Origin: an uncultured Alistipes sp.
GTDB lineage: Bacteria > Bacteroidota > Bacteroidia > Bacteroidales > Rikenellaceae
Assembly: GCA_944321765.1 (NCBI GenBank)
Contig: CALUMQ010000029.1
Span: 186,001-250,000 of the forward strand
Direction of reading: 5' to 3'
DNA: 64,000 bases
Shown here: piece by piece, positions 8,185 to 17,417 of the stretch
Layout of the letters: each line of letters begins with the position of its first letter
How positions within the stretch are numbered: the stretch's first letter is position 1
Program-made: the position numbers and the translations under genes
Notes under the pieces: model-generated
Told to the model about the DNA's origin: nothing
The model's input: only the letters and a program-made list of their open reading frames with translations
Databases searched by the model: none

Positions 8185-10314
8185 ATGGGCATTTCGGAAC
8201 TCAACATCGTCAAGCGCGACGGGAAACGCGAGGCTTTCTCCGTCGAGAAGATCAAGCGCGCCGTGCGCAAAGCCTTTCTCTCGGTCGGGAGCTATGCCAC
8301 CGACGACGACCTGACGGCTCTCCTGAGCCGTGTGCATGTGGCCGACGGCATGTCGGTCGAGGAGATTCAGAACCAGGTAGAGGTGGCACTCATGGCCGAG
8401 CGCTACTTTGCCGTGGCCAAGAGCTACATGCTCTACCGCCAGCGCCACACCGAGGATCGCGAGGAGCGTGAGAAACTGCGCTTCCTGACCGACTACTGCG
8501 CCGCGTCGAACCCCGCCACGGGATCGAAATTCGACGCCAACGCCAATGTCGAGAACAAGAACATCGCCACGCTGATCGGCGAACTCCCGAAGCGGAACTT
8601 CATCCGTCTGAACCGCCGCCTGCTCACCGACCGCATCAAGGAGATGTACGGCAAGGAGCTCGCCGACAAGTACCTCCATCTGCTCCACGACCACTTCATC
8701 TACAAGAACGACGAAACGTCGATGGCCAACTACTGCGCCTCGATCACCATGTACCCGTGGCTGCTGGGCGGAACGATCTCGATCGGCGGCAACTCGACGC
8801 GTCCGACAAATCTCAAATCCTTCTGCGGAGGTTTCGTCAACATGGTCTTCATCGTCTCGTCGATGTTGTCCGGAGCCTGTGCCACCCCTGAGTTCCTCAT
8901 GTACATGAACTACTTCATCGAGCAGGAGTACGGCGAGAATTACTACACCCGCACCGACGAGGTGGTCGACCTCTCGCGCAAACGCCGCACGCTGGACAAG
9001 GTGATCACCGACTGCTTCGAACAGATCGTCTACTCGATCAATCAGCCTACTGGGGCGCGGAACTTCCAGGCCGTTTTCTGGAACATCGCCTACTACGACC
9101 GCTACTATTTCGAATCGCTCTTCGGGGAGTTCCGCTTTCCCGACGGATCCGCACCCCACTGGGAGTCGCTCTCGTGGCTGCAGAAGCGCTTCATGCGCTG
9201 GTTCAACCGCGAACGCACGCGCACGGTGCTCACCTTCCCCGTCGAGACGATGGCCCTGCTCACGCGCGACGGCGAGGTGCGCGACGCCGAATGGGGTGAC
9301 TTCACGGCCCGGATGTATGCCGAAGGGCACTCGTTCTTCACCTACCTGAGCGACAACGCCGACTCGCTCTCGTCGTGCTGCCGCCTGCGCAACGAGATCC
9401 AGGACAACGGATTCAGCTACACGCTCGGAGCCGGAGGCGTCTCGACGGGCTCGAAGAGCGTGCTGACGATCAACCTCAACCGCAGCATTCAGTACGCCGT
9501 GCGCAACGGCATGCACTACCTCACCTTTCTCGAAGAGATCGTCGACCTTACGCACAAGGTCCAGACGGCCTACAACGAGAACCTCCGGGAGCTGCAGGCC
9601 AAGGGCATGCTGCCGCTCTTCGATGCCGGATACATCAACCTCTCGCGGCAATATCTAACCATCGGTGTCAACGGACTGGTCGAGGCCGCCGAGTTCCTCG
9701 GTATCGAGATCTCGGACAACGACCGCTACGCCTCGTTCGTCGAGGAGGTGCTGGGGCTCATCGAGCGCTACAACCGCAAGTACCGTTCGAAGGAGCTGAT
9801 GTTCAACTGCGAGATGATCCCCGCGGAGAATGTCGGCGTGAAGCATGCCAAGTGGGACCGCGAGGACGGATACGCCGTGCCGCGCGACTGCTACAACTCC
9901 TACTTCTACGTCGTGGAGGATCCCTCGCTGAACGTCATCGACAAGTTCCGCCTCCACGGACGCCGCTACATCGAGCACCTCACCGGAGGCTCGGCCCTGC
10001 ACATGAACCTTGAAGACCATCTTTCGCAGGAGCAGTACCGCCAGCTGCTGCGCGTGGCAGCCGCCGAGGGTTGCAACTACTTCACATTCAACATTCCGAA
10101 CACGATCTGCAACCGCTGCGGGCACATCGACAAGCGCTACCTGCACGAATGTCCCGCGTGCCATTCGACGGATGTCGACTACCTCACGCGCGTAATCGGG
10201 TACATGAAGCGCGTGTCAAACTTCTCCGCCGCCCGGCAGCAGGAGGCCGCACGCCGCCACTACGCCCATGTGCCGCATGTCGATGCGGCCAACCACTCCG
10301 TCGAAACCGCCTGA
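8185..10314 (+). CDS. nrdD: Anaerobic (class III) ribonucleoside-triphosphate reductase
   Basis: 709 aa glycyl-radical enzyme reducing NTPs to dNTPs without oxygen or B12. An N-terminal ATP-cone starts at once (NIVKRDGKREAFSVEKIKRA). The catalytic barrel follows (FCGGFVNMVFIVSS, GNSTRPTN). The C-terminus has two CxxC zinc pairs (ICNRCGH, HECPACHS) and the glycyl-radical loop RVIGYM with G672. The frame is open upstream with an alternative ATG at 8053, but ATG 8185 gives the usual family length and starts at the ATP-cone; the extra 44 residues would be low-complexity. Followed after 13 nt by nrdG and preceded by a cobalamin riboswitch. Confidence 0.93.
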   Translation: MGISELNIVKRDGKREAFSVEKIKRAVRKAFLSVGSYATDDDLTALLSRVHVADGMSVEEIQNQVEVALMAERYFAVAKSYMLYRQRHTEDREEREKLRFLTDYCAASNPATGSKFDANANVENKNIATLIGELPKRNFIRLNRRLLTDRIKEMYGKELADKYLHLLHDHFIYKNDETSMANYCASITMYPWLLGGTISIGGNSTRPTNLKSFCGGFVNMVFIVSSMLSGACATPEFLMYMNYFIEQEYGENYYTRTDEVVDLSRKRRTLDKVITDCFEQIVYSINQPTGARNFQAVFWNIAYYDRYYFESLFGEFRFPDGSAPHWESLSWLQKRFMRWFNRERTRTVLTFPVETMALLTRDGEVRDAEWGDFTARMYAEGHSFFTYLSDNADSLSSCCRLRNEIQDNGFSYTLGAGGVSTGSKSVLTINLNRSIQYAVRNGMHYLTFLEEIVDLTHKVQTAYNENLRELQAKGMLPLFDAGYINLSRQYLTIGVNGLVEAAEFLGIEISDNDRYASFVEEVLGLIERYNRKYRSKELMFNCEMIPAENVGVKHAKWDREDGYAVPRDCYNSYFYVVEDPSLNVIDKFRLHGRRYIEHLTGGSALHMNLEDHLSQEQYRQLLRVAAAEGCNYFTFNIPNTICNRCGHIDKRYLHECPACHSTDVDYLTRVIGYMKRVSNFSAARQQEAARRHYAHVPHVDAANHSVETA

Positions 10315-10327
10315 CAGCCCTGACAGC

Positions 10328-10798
10328 ATGGTACGCTACCACAATTTCGACATCGTCTTCGCCGAGGTGCCCGACGAGGTGACTCTCGCGCTGAACCTCA
10401 CCCGCTGTCCGAACCGCTGCCCGGGCTGTCACAGTCCCCATCTGCGCAGCGACTCGGGGCGCGTACTCGACGAGGAGGAGCTCGCGGGGCTGCTCGGAAG
10501 CTACGGAAGCGCAGTGACCTGCGTGGCCTTCATGGGCGGCGACGCCGAACCGCTGGAGGTCGCCGCGCTGTCGGCCTTCGTCCGCCGCACGCGGCCCGGA
10601 ATGCGCACGGCCTGGTATTCGGGTCGTGCGCACCTGCCAGCAGGAGTGGCCCCCGCAGCATTCGACTACATCAAGCTGGGGCCCTGGATCGAAGCCCGGG
10701 GCCCCCTCTCGTCGCCCACGACCAACCAAAGGTTCTACCGCATCGACGGCAACGGAACGATGAGAGACCTCACCGACCGTTTCCGTCGGAAGGGCTGA
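10328..10798 (+). CDS. nrdG: NrdG-type radical SAM activase of NrdD
   Basis: 156 aa radical SAM protein that would generate the glycyl radical on NrdD using S-adenosylmethionine and a [4Fe-4S] cluster. The cluster motif CPNRCPGC (C27, C31, C34) is in the short-family position, and FMGGDAEP corresponds to the GGE-like SAM-binding segment. It ends in the family-like MRDLTDRF. ATG 10328 is chosen, 13 nt after the nrdD stop; the frame runs further upstream inside nrdD only by chance. Confidence 0.9.
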   Translation: MVRYHNFDIVFAEVPDEVTLALNLTRCPNRCPGCHSPHLRSDSGRVLDEEELAGLLGSYGSAVTCVAFMGGDAEPLEVAALSAFVRRTRPGMRTAWYSGRAHLPAGVAPAAFDYIKLGPWIEARGPLSSPTTNQRFYRIDGNGTMRDLTDRFRRKG

Positions 10799-10921
10799 TT
10801 CCCGGAGCGATTCAACGAAGTCCGCTTCAAGGCGCTGCGTGAGAAGATGCCGATTTGGGAAAAACAATACGCCCGACGTCACTTTTTCCGCTCTTTTTCA
10901 CCGCAGTTCGCACAAAACGAC

Positions 10922-10929
10922 TAACTTTG
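10922..10929 (+). promoter_or_regulatory. -7 promoter element (TAACTTTG)
   Basis: TAnnTTTG match only 7 nt from the ATG at 10937, implying a nearly leaderless transcript for the ThrE-like pair. Confidence 0.6.
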
Positions 10930-10936
10930 CCCCGTC

Positions 10937-11704
10937 ATGAAACAGTCCCACGAATTGACCGAAACACTTGACTTCATCGCCGAGTATGCCACCTACCTGT
11001 TAGGATCGGGCGTGCACACCTCGCGCGTGGTGCGCAACTCCCAACGCATCGGCGCCTCGCAGGGAGTCGAGATCCAGCTGATGAGCTTTCAGAAGAACTC
11101 CATCGTCTCGATTCACGATCCCCGCAGCGGCGAATCGGTGACGCGGGCTGTCAGAATCCACCCTCTGCCGATCAGCTTCGTGCGCAACTCCGACCTGAGC
11201 GCCCTGAGCTGGGATGCCCTCGACGAAAAGCTGTCGCTCGACGAAATACGCCAACGCTTCAAGGAGCTGACGGCAAAGCCCTACATCCGGCCCCGCAACG
11301 CGCTGCTGGCCGTAGGCCTTGCCAACGCCTCGTTCTGCAGACTCTTCGGCGGCGACTGGATCTCGATGGCCGTGGTCTTCTTCGCAACGCTCGTGGGGCT
11401 GGCCGTCAAACAACGCATGCAGGCCCGGGGCATCAACCACTTCCTGATCTTCACCGCCTCGGCATTCATCGCTTCGCTGTGTGCCTCGGTCGCTCTGCGC
11501 TTCGACTGCACGGCGCAGATCGCCCTGGCCACCAGTCCGCTGTTCCTGGTCCCCGGCGTGCCGCTCATCAACGGGGCCATAGACATCGTCGAGGGATACA
11601 TCCTCAACGGCTGCAGCCGCATCTTCAATGCCCTGCTGCTGATCGTCTGCATCGCCATCGGGCTCTCGGCGACACTCATGATCTTCAGAAACACCCTGCT
11701 ATGA
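10937..11704 (+). CDS. ThrE-family exporter, N-terminal subunit
   Basis: 255 aa protein corresponding to the N-terminal half of ThrE threonine/serine exporters. The cytoplasmic half has SGVHTSRVVRNSQRIG and a long polar stretch to about residue 115. About five membrane helices follow, including ATSPLFLVPGVPLINGAIDI. In Corynebacterium the two halves are one polypeptide; here the second half is the next gene, joined by an ATGA overlap. Role in threonine/serine or other small-molecule export is inferred from the family. Confidence 0.85.
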   Translation: MKQSHELTETLDFIAEYATYLLGSGVHTSRVVRNSQRIGASQGVEIQLMSFQKNSIVSIHDPRSGESVTRAVRIHPLPISFVRNSDLSALSWDALDEKLSLDEIRQRFKELTAKPYIRPRNALLAVGLANASFCRLFGGDWISMAVVFFATLVGLAVKQRMQARGINHFLIFTASAFIASLCASVALRFDCTAQIALATSPLFLVPGVPLINGAIDIVEGYILNGCSRIFNALLLIVCIAIGLSATLMIFRNTLL

Positions 11705-12195
11705 TCGCCGTAGACATCCTCCTCGACGGGCTCTTCGCAGCCCTGGCCGCCATCGGCTTCAGCACCCTCTCGGATCCGCCGCGCCGCGCCTTTCCGCGCA
11801 TTGCGCTGCTGGCGGCCGTAGGTCATGCCCTGCGCTTCTGTATGATGGAGTACCTCGACACGGACATCGCTTCGGCATCGTTCATCGCGGCCTTGAGCAT
11901 CGGCTTCGGAAGCCTCTGGCTGGGATACGGCATCCACTGCCCGATGACCGTACTCTACATTCCCGCCCTGCTGCCGATGATCCCGGGCATCTACGCCTAC
12001 AAAACCGTCTTCTCGCTCATCATGTTCCTGCAATCGCTCAACGATCCGGCCCTCGAGGTGCAGTACATGCAGCAGTTCTTCCTCAACGCCACCGTCTCGC
12101 TGAGCGTCATCGCCCTGCTGTCGGCCGGCGCCACCCTTCCGATCTTCATCTTCAACCGCCGGGCCTTCTCGCTCACCCGGCGCAGAAGGAATTAG
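11701..12195 (+). CDS. ThrE-family exporter, C-terminal subunit
   Basis: 164 aa membrane protein matching the C-terminal (ThrE_2) half of threonine/serine exporters, with about five hydrophobic segments. PALLPMIPGIYAYK is the recurrent family motif that mirrors the PLFLVPGVPLINGAI motif of the partner. ATG 11701 overlaps the stop of the first subunit gene by 4 nt, so the two should be made in equal amounts as a split transporter. Confidence 0.85.
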   Translation: MIAVDILLDGLFAALAAIGFSTLSDPPRRAFPRIALLAAVGHALRFCMMEYLDTDIASASFIAALSIGFGSLWLGYGIHCPMTVLYIPALLPMIPGIYAYKTVFSLIMFLQSLNDPALEVQYMQQFFLNATVSLSVIALLSAGATLPIFIFNRRAFSLTRRRRN

Positions 12196-12230
12196 CGACG
12201 CGGCAGGCTACACACGAGAGATCGCATGTA

Positions 12231-12265
12231 AAAACCGTTCGGAAAGTGTCTTTCCGAACGGTTTT
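12231..12265 (+). terminator. Rho-independent terminator
   Basis: A 15-bp perfect stem (AAAACCGTTCGGAAA / TTTCCGAACGGTTTT) 36 nt after the ThrE-like pair. A-rich 5' and T-rich 3' flanks let it work in both directions, so it may also serve the convergent EamA gene. Confidence 0.85.
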
Positions 12266-12345
12266 ACGTCCCCCCCCGAATGGGACCTCTCCTCCGATAT
12301 GGCTGTCAATAATATTTTCGTATCGTAGTTCGGAGTCCGGCGGAT

Positions 12346-13245
12346 TCAGGATTTCGTCGAATGCCGTCCGACTGCGCACTCGCGCTCGTGCCGGGCATTC
12401 GAAACAAGAATACCCCCTATAATAAGCAAAGCCCCGACAATTGTCGTCAGAGCAAGGCGTTCGCCCAGATAAAAGTTGATCAGTACCAGCGACAGTACGG
12501 GAGAGAGATAGCTCAATTGATTGACAAGATATTTGTTCGGGGCCATTGCCAAAGCATACTGCCACAATACGAACGGGATCGCCATTTCGAACAGTCCGAC
12601 GTAAACGGCATAACCGGCTCCGGGAATGGAGAACCCCATCCCGCCCAGCAGCCGCAAGGCGACAAGAACCAACGAAGAGGCTCCGAATCCAAGCAAAAGA
12701 GTTACGATACGATCAACCGAGACCCGCAGGCTCAGCATCCAGTATCCGGCCCAGATCAAAGCACTGACCAATGCGACAGCCACTCCTGCAACCGGAATCG
12801 TACTACCGGGCTTGCCTGTCGAAATGACGACAACACCCAAAAACGACAATGCAAGACCTGCAATCTGGAACAACGGGGGTTTCGTGCAATGCACCACGGC
12901 ATAAAGCACGATAAACCACATCGGCCAGGTATAGTTGACAGGCTGCGCAACCTGTGCCGGCAGCAGATCGTAGGCGATGAAGAGAGTGCAATAATAGATC
13001 AGCGGATTGAGCAGTCCGATGGCAACGATATATCCGGCATCATGCGCGGAGAGCTTCCGCAGCTGCGGAAGTTTCCGCTGGAATGCAGCAATCAGAAAAA
13101 ACACGGCTGTAGCTGTGGGTATCGCGACAGAAAGCAGCGAGAACCAACTCATACACTCCAGCGAGAGTTTGAATGCCGTAGCAACGGTAGACCAGGAGAG
13201 TACGGCGCCGAATGCACAGACCAGGGGACGTACAGAAGTTTTCAT
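12346..13245 (-). CDS. EamA/DMT-superfamily permease
   Basis: 299 aa drug/metabolite transporter with two EamA repeats of about five helices each. The first starts VCAFGAVLSWSTVATAFKL and the second VAGVAVALVSALIWAGYW, with the typical end LSPVLSLVLINFYLGE then ALLIIGGILVSN. Start ATG 13245 (MKTSVRPL) is preferred to an in-frame ATG at 13281, because the latter lies inside the hairpin that ends the upstream GH43-like transcript. Substrate cannot be told from sequence. Confidence 0.85.
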   Translation of the reverse strand: MKTSVRPLVCAFGAVLSWSTVATAFKLSLECMSWFSLLSVAIPTATAVFFLIAAFQRKLPQLRKLSAHDAGYIVAIGLLNPLIYYCTLFIAYDLLPAQVAQPVNYTWPMWFIVLYAVVHCTKPPLFQIAGLALSFLGVVVISTGKPGSTIPVAGVAVALVSALIWAGYWMLSLRVSVDRIVTLLLGFGASSLVLVALRLLGGMGFSIPGAGYAVYVGLFEMAIPFVLWQYALAMAPNKYLVNQLSYLSPVLSLVLINFYLGERLALTTIVGALLIIGGILVSNARHERECAVGRHSTKS

Positions 13246-13276
13246 CGAATCCGGGATTTCATCGGGTGACAAATGC

Positions 13277-13310
13277 GGCATTCCTGCAGTCTATCGCCTG
13301 CAGGAATGCC
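13277..13310 (-). terminator. Hairpin downstream of the GH43-like gene
   Basis: Perfect 13-bp stem (GGCATTCCTGCAG / CTGCAGGAATGCC) with an 8-nt loop, 34 nt after the GH43-like stop codon. The following T-run is weak (ATTTGT), so termination or 3'-end protection are both possible. Confidence 0.6.
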
Positions 13311-13343
13311 GTAATAAAGCGAATTTACATAGGATGGGAACCG

Positions 13344-14480
13344 CTATTTCACCCCGGTAAACATATCCTGCCAGCGGATGACCGGACGTTCGCCCTCGAA
13401 CGAAATCGGAAGCCAGATATAACGCCCGTCGATGGCATTCTCTGGTGTCCACCGATCCGCCATGAAGATGTAGCGGGCATCGGCTCCCTCTCCCACCTGA
13501 AGCACATAGGTGCTCTGTCCGTGGAACGTGAGATCGGAATCTGCCCCGACACACGGATTGCCCAGTTCACGCCATTCACCGAAGATCTCATCGGCGCACA
13601 TGCTCCGGGCGGCATTCGGCGCCCAACCCGTACAGTCGGAGGTGATCATATAGTACTTGCCTCCCCTCTTGAACATGGCGGGTGCCTCGTGGAAACGTCC
13701 GGGGAAAAGGCGCACATAGAGGCTGTCCGTATCGAGATAATCCTCCGTAAGCCGTGTGATGTGCAGCGTGCTGTTCTCCTCGCTGGCATGAATCAGATAG
13801 GCCCGGCCGTCGGTGTCGACAAAAAGATTCATGTCGCGTGACATCTGGCCGCCCGCCATGTCGCGTCCGTGGATATTCATCTTTCCTTCGTCGATCGGCG
13901 ATGGAAGAACCCCTCCCGTAAAGCGTTGCTCGGGAGGATAGTTGTCCGTCCGCCGGTGGTATGCCGTAGCGTTGAGCGCGTAATGTCCGGCATTGGGACG
14001 CAGACTGCGCAGATAGGTGAAGGGCCCCGTTGGAGAGTCGGACACGGCTATGCCGCAGCGCGCCGCCTTATAACCCATGCCATAGAGTTCAAGATGAAAC
14101 CACATGACATATTTGCCGGTCTGTGCATTATAGATTACCTTCGGACGCTCGATGATTGACCCCTTGACGATCTCGCTGGCCGGATCCTCACTGACGGACA
14201 ATGCAATGCCTTCATTTTTCCAATCCAGCAGATTCCTCGACGAATAGCACGAGACCCCGACCTGCGCGGCATTACCCGCCTCGCCCGCGACCATGAACTG
14301 CCCGTACCAATAGTAAGTATCGCCTTGTTTCAGAATGCCGCCGCCATGGGCATTGATGTGTTGCCCCGCATCATCGGGCCAGATGCCTCCGTTGGGAAGT
14401 TCCTTTTGACCTCTTCCGCCACATGCGGAGAGTGTGATTACGGCCAGCAGCAGTGCCGACCGCATGATGAAGTTGTTCAT
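13344..14480 (-). CDS. GH43-like lipoprotein (exo-beta-galactanase/galactosidase type)
   Basis: 378 aa secreted lipoprotein (lipobox LSAC) with a five-bladed GH43-type propeller. The start of the domain reads INAHGGGIL and YYWYGQ, followed by CYSSRNLLDWKNEG, IERPKVIYN, SRDMNLFVDTDG and a candidate catalytic acid in FHEAPAMF. The NAHGG phrase in place of the usual GH43 first-blade Asp is typical of the subfamily group containing exo-beta-1,3-galactanases, which use an unconventional base. Subfamily assignment is a judgement by eye. It follows the GH92 gene by 29 nt in one minus-strand operon. Confidence 0.75.
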   Translation of the reverse strand: MNNFIMRSALLLAVITLSACGGRGQKELPNGGIWPDDAGQHINAHGGGILKQGDTYYWYGQFMVAGEAGNAAQVGVSCYSSRNLLDWKNEGIALSVSEDPASEIVKGSIIERPKVIYNAQTGKYVMWFHLELYGMGYKAARCGIAVSDSPTGPFTYLRSLRPNAGHYALNATAYHRRTDNYPPEQRFTGGVLPSPIDEGKMNIHGRDMAGGQMSRDMNLFVDTDGRAYLIHASEENSTLHITRLTEDYLDTDSLYVRLFPGRFHEAPAMFKRGGKYYMITSDCTGWAPNAARSMCADEIFGEWRELGNPCVGADSDLTFHGQSTYVLQVGEGADARYIFMADRWTPENAIDGRYIWLPISFEGERPVIRWQDMFTGVK

Positions 14481-14509
14481 AATTAAGAATTGGTTTGAGA
14501 TGGATTATA

Positions 14510-16735
14510 TTACTTGTTGATGATCTGCGACGCAGATTTCGGCATGGTGCACTTCGTCGCCCAGTCGCTCGGGGCAGGGCCCATCGTAAAGACCAGTTCG
14601 CCCCCCTGCACGATATCGCTGTGCCGGATCCACGACTGATCGTAAGGCTCGCCATTGAGCGTAGCGCTCTGAATGTACTTATTCTCCGCCGAGACTCTTC
14701 TGGCCCGAATCGTAAACCGCTTGCCGCCCGGAAGAGTGATCTCCGTGCGCCTGAACACCGGCGACCCGATCAGGTAAAAATCCTGTCCGGCAATCGGATA
14801 GAAGCCCATCGACGAGAAGACGTACCACGACGACAACGTCCCCGAATCATCGTTCCCCGGCCAGCCATCTCGTTCGACGCGATACTGCATGGCGAGAATA
14901 TCCCGCACTATTTCAGCCGTACGATAGGGCTGTCCGACATAGTTGTAGAGATAGGGGGCATGGATATCAGGTTCATTTTCATGCGTAAAGAATCCCCCCT
15001 CGAAGAACTCGTCAAGATAGGCGGCAAATCGGGACTTCCCTCCGTGCCGAGCAATCAACCCGTTGATGTCGTGCAGCACGTAGGTCGAATAGTGATACGG
15101 CGTACCTTCGTAAAAATAAGGCCCTTTCCACCACGGATTACCCTGATAGGTCGGCGTGAAGCCCGGCATCCAGTTTCCCTGCCGGTCCTTGGCCCAAAAG
15201 AAGCCCGTCGAAGGATCGAACAGATTATAGCAGTTCATCGACCGCAGCAGATATTTGTTGGCGAGCCCCGCCTCTCCCAGGGCCGAAGCCACCTCATACA
15301 GACAAAAGTCATTATAGGCGAACTCAAGCGTATAGGAACTGCAACACAACTTGTCTGACGGTACATAGCCCAGATCGATATAATCACGATGCTTGCCCGC
15401 CCGCAACAGATCCTCGAACGTATCACTCTCATCGGCCGGAGTCTCGGCATTGTGCACCATGGCCTCAAGCGCCAACGACTTGTCAAACCCGCTGAGGCCC
15501 TTCACGACAGCATCGGCAATAATATTGTCGGCATTGGTACCTCCCTGCTGTTTGGAAATTCCCCCGACAATCCAGGCATCGGGCAACCAGCCCTTGTGTT
15601 TGTAGACGTCGAGCAACGAGCGCACCATCTCCACGTACTTGTCGGGGGCTATGATCGCATAGAGCGGGAACGTGCAGCGAAAGGTATCCCACAAGCAGTA
15701 AAAATCCCAGTATGAGGGTTCCGAAGTCGTCCAGCCAGGATTCTCACCCGAGATATCGGTCGGCATTACGAACGATCGGTATAGACTCGTATAAAACAGT
15801 TCCCGCTCAGCGGGAGTGCCGCCCTCCACGCGAATAAGTCCGAGATACCGCTCCCAGACAGATTCGGATTCTTCGCGGATCTGCTCGAAACTCTTCTGTT
15901 CCTGCTCCTGCAAATTAGCCCGGGCCTGAGCCAGTGAAGCCGTCGAGATCCCCATCTTCAGGGTAATGCTCTGGCCTTCGAAGGTCGGGAAGGAGAAATA
16001 AGCCCCGGCCACCGAGTCCCGGGCCATCTGCACGTCGGGAAGCAACCCTCGACTGTCCCAGACTCCGCTGACGGCAAACGGTTTGTCAAACGCCCCGCAA
16101 AAATAGAGTTTGTACGGCTCCATGTGTCCCCATCCACCGATGATCTGGACGTATCCATTGACAGTTCCATCCTTGCCGGTTTCGATTCGGGCATCCACAC
16201 AACGGGCGTCATAGGGATAGTCCCGGTCAAGGTCAATCACGCTCGACGCCGTGATGAGTATCTGCGGAGTACCCTCGGCCGGGAAGGTAAACCGCTGGAC
16301 CCCTACCCGCGATGTCGAGGTGAGTTCGGCGCGAATGCCCCATCGGTCGAGCACAGCACTATAGTAACCTGCCCGTGCCGTTTCGCCGGAGAGACTCGAC
16401 GACAGATGTTCAATATCAATTTCCCCGAGTTGGGGCGTCACGAGAAAGTTTCCGTAACGACCGCCGCCGCCAGTACCGCTCACATTGGTCTGAACGAATC
16501 CGATAATCGGAGAACCGGTTCTGTAACCGTTGGTTGGATGCGGCAGCTCGACAAGAGGATTGATACGTACAAGGCTGAACGGACGGCAGGGACCGGGCAA
16601 TACGTTACCGCCTGCATCAACGCCCAGGAAAGGATCTACTTCGGAACCAAGCGTTCCGGCGGAACGGCATCCGCCCAACGCCATGGAGGCTGCAACAAAA
16701 AGCAATGAAATGATGGATGACAGCAAGTTCTTCAT
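14510..16735 (-). CDS. GH92 exo-alpha-mannosidase lipoprotein
   Basis: 741 aa GH92 enzyme, a calcium-dependent inverting exo-alpha-mannosidase family rich in gut Bacteroidetes. The lipobox is ALGGC. The N-terminal beta-sandwich begins VDPFLGVDAGGNVLPGP and SGTGGGGRYGNF; the (alpha/alpha)6 catalytic domain contains YWDFYCLWDTFRC and the family signature GNDDSGTLSSWYVFSSMGFY. Full length for the family. First gene of the GH92-GH43-like operon, divergent from the PUL regulator across a 680-bp gap, so it probably belongs to the same glycoprotein programme. Linkage preference (alpha-1,2/1,3/1,6) cannot be inferred. Confidence 0.92.
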   Translation of the reverse strand: MKNLLSSIISLLFVAASMALGGCRSAGTLGSEVDPFLGVDAGGNVLPGPCRPFSLVRINPLVELPHPTNGYRTGSPIIGFVQTNVSGTGGGGRYGNFLVTPQLGEIDIEHLSSSLSGETARAGYYSAVLDRWGIRAELTSTSRVGVQRFTFPAEGTPQILITASSVIDLDRDYPYDARCVDARIETGKDGTVNGYVQIIGGWGHMEPYKLYFCGAFDKPFAVSGVWDSRGLLPDVQMARDSVAGAYFSFPTFEGQSITLKMGISTASLAQARANLQEQEQKSFEQIREESESVWERYLGLIRVEGGTPAERELFYTSLYRSFVMPTDISGENPGWTTSEPSYWDFYCLWDTFRCTFPLYAIIAPDKYVEMVRSLLDVYKHKGWLPDAWIVGGISKQQGGTNADNIIADAVVKGLSGFDKSLALEAMVHNAETPADESDTFEDLLRAGKHRDYIDLGYVPSDKLCCSSYTLEFAYNDFCLYEVASALGEAGLANKYLLRSMNCYNLFDPSTGFFWAKDRQGNWMPGFTPTYQGNPWWKGPYFYEGTPYHYSTYVLHDINGLIARHGGKSRFAAYLDEFFEGGFFTHENEPDIHAPYLYNYVGQPYRTAEIVRDILAMQYRVERDGWPGNDDSGTLSSWYVFSSMGFYPIAGQDFYLIGSPVFRRTEITLPGGKRFTIRARRVSAENKYIQSATLNGEPYDQSWIRHSDIVQGGELVFTMGPAPSDWATKCTMPKSASQIINK

Positions 16736-17113
16736 AAACGAGTCTGGATTTAAGACCGCCCATGCACTGACACGCGCGCAGGCGGTCCAAAGTTCATACT
16801 AACCACACACACCGACGATACTTCATGGTGCATGCAGTATGAATATGTGACGAACTTGCGGAAAATGCCGATTCAAAAGCCGGGCTACCCCATTCGGAAA
16901 CGCCTCACGCATTTGACAACGGGGAAGCGGATTTTATCGGCCTTGCAAATTAAAGACAAATATTCGAGAAAAACAACTGCTCAGAAGATTTTTCGTCTGC
17001 GACGGATCTCTTTCGCAAATCCAATCCTCAATATATTGCCTTTGCGGCACGCAGTCGCCATCGTTCGTCATGGGGACTTCCAGAATCCGGAACCTCTCAA
17101 ATTTCAAGAAAAA
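16736..17113. other. Long divergent intergenic region between GH92 and the ECF sigma gene
   Basis: No gene or tRNA is apparent between the GH92 start and the sigma promoter. The sequence becomes AT-rich toward 17,110. No TAnnTTTG element was found on the minus strand for GH92-GH43, so that operon may use an alternative sigma factor or an activator. Confidence 0.5.
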
Positions 17114-17145
17114 ATTTGACAATATACTTTTTATTATTAGATTTG
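17114..17145 (+). promoter_or_regulatory. Promoter of the sigma/anti-sigma operon
   Basis: A TTTG at 17115-17118 and TAGATTTG at 17138-17145 give the two-part Bacteroidetes promoter with about 19-nt spacing in an AT-rich tract. The leader to the sigma ATG is about 270 nt. Confidence 0.65.
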
Positions 17146-17417
17146 TATCGGATTAGGTTTTCTGATGGACCTTGCGTCCCTGCGGGATGCAAGGCGGGGA
17201 TGTGTTGAGTACGTCGTGTTCCCGACCAATCCTCACGACTCTTTCCGTACATGCTCCGGTTTGGATCATACTACTCCCCGTCGATTAAAAAGATCGCGAA
17301 CTATCCACCCCAACCAACCTTTTTGATGACAATACCTGTCGCCGCAACCGCATGTCCATGCGTTCAACTTCGCGATGCCGAAACCGGAGACTCCAAATAT
17401 TTTATCGAACACGCGCT

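Noticed and set aside
12270..12277. C8/G9 runs at 12270, 25388, 27228 and 63501 as phase-variation switches
   Set aside because: With G and C each near 0.29, a few runs of eight or more are expected by chance in 64 kb, and none alters a frame here. Kept only as a low-interest note for susD.
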